Below, piece by piece: positions 6,257 to 7,174 of a DNA stretch of 7,174 nt. The notes beneath the pieces are model-generated. The model made no database searches and was not told where the DNA came from. It saw only the letters and a program-made list of their open reading frames with translations. Source of the DNA: Planctomycetota bacterium (GTDB taxonomy: Bacteria > Planctomycetota > Brocadiia > SM23-32); contig JAUVVP010000092.1 of assembly GCA_030604585.1 (NCBI GenBank), positions 1-7,174 on the forward strand, in the 5' to 3' direction. Positions within the stretch are counted from its first letter, which is position 1; each line of letters starts with the position of its first letter. The position numbers were made by a program, and so were the translations under genes.

Positions 6257-6262
6257 CTCCTT
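6257..6262 (-). promoter_or_regulatory. Ribosome-binding site deciding the GTG start of the aminotransferase
   Basis: The minus strand reads AAGGAG followed by 6 bases and GTG (6250-6248). This near-consensus Shine-Dalgarno site supports the non-ATG start. Confidence 0.75.
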
Positions 6263-6318
6263 GCCGGTGGCACGGAAACGGGCTTCAAAGCAAGGATCGC
6301 CGGGGCGGCGACCGGCCC

Positions 6319-6347
6319 ATGGTAGCGCACGCCGTGGGGCTTTGCAA
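6319..6347 (-). promoter_or_regulatory. Weak candidate promoter for the aminotransferase gene
   Basis: On the minus strand TTGCAA (6347-6342, 4 of 6) and TACCAT (6324-6319, 4 of 6) are spaced by 17 bases in the 137-base gap after the MglA-like gene. Transcription would begin near 6312, about 60 bases before the GTG. The boxes are poor, so read-through from the MglA-like gene is equally possible. Confidence 0.25.
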
Positions 6348-6387
6348 CGGTGATGCGGCGGGGCGTTGCCTGAAGAAAGGCGAGTGG

Positions 6388-6975
6388 CTACAAACGCCGC
6401 TCCAGATCGCTGCCGACGCTGCGGACCACGGCCCGCAGGGTCTCCAGCACGCCCTGGCCGGTAGCGGTGCTGGCGGCGAAGTCCGGCACACCGTGGAGGT
6501 TCAGTTCGGCGCGGAGCTCTCCGACGCTCACGCAGTCGGCCAGGTCACGCTTGTTGTACTGGATGACGTGCGGGATGGGGGCGAGTTGCAGGCCGTATTC
6601 CTCCAGGTTCTCGCGCAGCTCCTGGAGCGAATCGATATTGGCCTCCCGGCGTGACGCCCTCGAGTCGGCGACGAAGACGATGCCGTCGGCATCCCGCAGC
6701 AGCAACTTGCGCGTGTTGAGGGCCAGGGCCTGGCCCGGGCCGCTGCACAGGTGAAAGGTGGTGTGGAAGCCGATGATCTTGCCGAATCGCACCGGCAGGA
6801 CATCAATGTGAAGGCTCGGGTCTGCCTTGGTGGGCAGTGAGACAAGGCGGCCCCGGTGCTCGGCGTCCAGGTGCCCGTGGATATGCTTCAGATTCTCGGT
6901 CTTTCCCGACTGTCCCGGCCCGTAATAGACGATCTTGGAGTCTATGCGCCGCTTTTTGACGTCAATGCTCGGCAT
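6388..6975 (-). CDS. MglA-like small Ras-type GTPase with altered switch I
   Basis: 195 residues, the usual MglA length, colinear with Myxococcus and Thermus MglA, the bacterial polarity and gliding-motility GTPase. Seen: KIVYYGPGQSGKT with P-loop Gly19-Thr26, RFHL-like strand TFHLC followed by SGPGQ (78-82, MglA has TVPGQ), DGIVFVADS (97-105), RENLEEYGL, and QYNKRDL with the guanine-specifying NKRD (141-144). Gln82, a catalytic residue in MglA, is kept. Switch I differs: where MglA has E-R-T-L-F-F-D (52-58), this protein has D-P-S-L-H-I-D, so the intrinsic arginine finger Arg53 is Pro53 and Thr54 is Ser54. GTP hydrolysis may be slow or need a different activator. No MglB/Roadblock partner gene is visible, although the region upstream is cut by the window edge. 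ATG 6975 has a purine-rich GGGGAAGAAG stretch just upstream. The aminotransferase gene follows after 137 bases in the same direction. A motility or polarity role is inferred from family only. Confidence 0.88.
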   Translation of the reverse strand: MPSIDVKKRRIDSKIVYYGPGQSGKTENLKHIHGHLDAEHRGRLVSLPTKADPSLHIDVLPVRFGKIIGFHTTFHLCSGPGQALALNTRKLLLRDADGIVFVADSRASRREANIDSLQELRENLEEYGLQLAPIPHVIQYNKRDLADCVSVGELRAELNLHGVPDFAASTATGQGVLETLRAVVRSVGSDLERRL

Positions 6976-7174
6976 ATAGCTTCTTCCCCGGCCTGCCGAG
7001 GCCAGTCAACCCGGCTTGCGCACTGACCTCGTCAGAACCGATGGCGGAACGGACGACCCGCCTGGGGATTTCGAGTGTAGCCGGAGTTGCCTATGGCACA
7101 GCATGAACCGACCGACTGACATCCCCGCCCTATCCGCGGCCCGACTCGAGCGCCCCTGTGTCCCCTGCCCAACC
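6976..7174. other. Upstream region of the MglA-like gene, to window edge
   Basis: 199 bases with no supported gene. A small inverted repeat GGCCT-GCCG-AGGCC (6990-7003) lies close to the MglA-like ribosome-binding site. No good sigma70-type pair was found for the minus strand. A plus-strand reading frame starting at ATG 7103 stays open to the edge, but 24 codons are too few to judge. Confidence 0.5.

Noticed and set aside
6990..7003. Hairpin GGCCT-GCCG-AGGCC near the MglA-like start
   Set aside because: A 5-base stem in GC-rich DNA is expected by chance, and nothing around it resembles a known riboswitch or operator.
7103..7174. Plus-strand frame open to the window edge
   Set aside because: Only 24 codons, no good ribosome-binding site and no recognisable sequence; cannot be supported.

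Overview
This is a high-GC bacterial window with no rRNA, tRNA or CRISPR array. Five protein genes are well supported: a methyltransferase tail, two proteins I do not recognise, a uroporphyrinogen-decarboxylase-fold (URO-D) protein and a class I aminotransferase. A sixth, an MglA-type small GTPase, closes the window. The divergent URO-D paralogue, the MglA-like GTPase and the REP-like palindromes in a GC-rich background suggest a planctomycete-type or related environmental phylum (Planctomycetota, Lentisphaerota or Armatimonadota). That assignment is inference from gene style only.

Layout: 1-402 (+) is the C-terminal part of a SAM-dependent methyltransferase cut by the window edge. It converges on a two-gene unit read from the minus strand: an unknown 365-residue protein (2923 to 1826), then 9 bases, then a 383-residue protein (1816 to 665). 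The second protein carries a PD-(D/E)XK nuclease-like signature, a probable winged helix and a C-terminal QLPLF pentapeptide resembling the bacterial sliding-clamp-binding motif. An 872-base spacer (2924-3795) follows, with REP-like hairpins and two outward-facing candidate sigma70-type promoters, one for the two-gene unit and one for the URO-D gene. The URO-D gene (3796-5028, +) converges with the aminotransferase gene (6250 to 5054, -) across only 25 bases. The MglA-like gene (6975 to 6388, -) lies upstream of the aminotransferase in the same direction.

The most interesting part is the two-gene unit. Sampled 60-base lines in it run about 50-63 % GC by hand count, against about 67-80 % in the methyltransferase, URO-D and aminotransferase genes. 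That fits an acquired accessory module. Its make-up (an unknown partner plus a putative nuclease with a DNA-binding domain and a clamp tether) suggests a DNA-targeting job such as genome defence or repair, but no function can be assigned from sequence alone. The other genes look like housekeeping or metabolic loci with no obvious shared pathway; the MglA-like GTPase is unusual in its switch regions.
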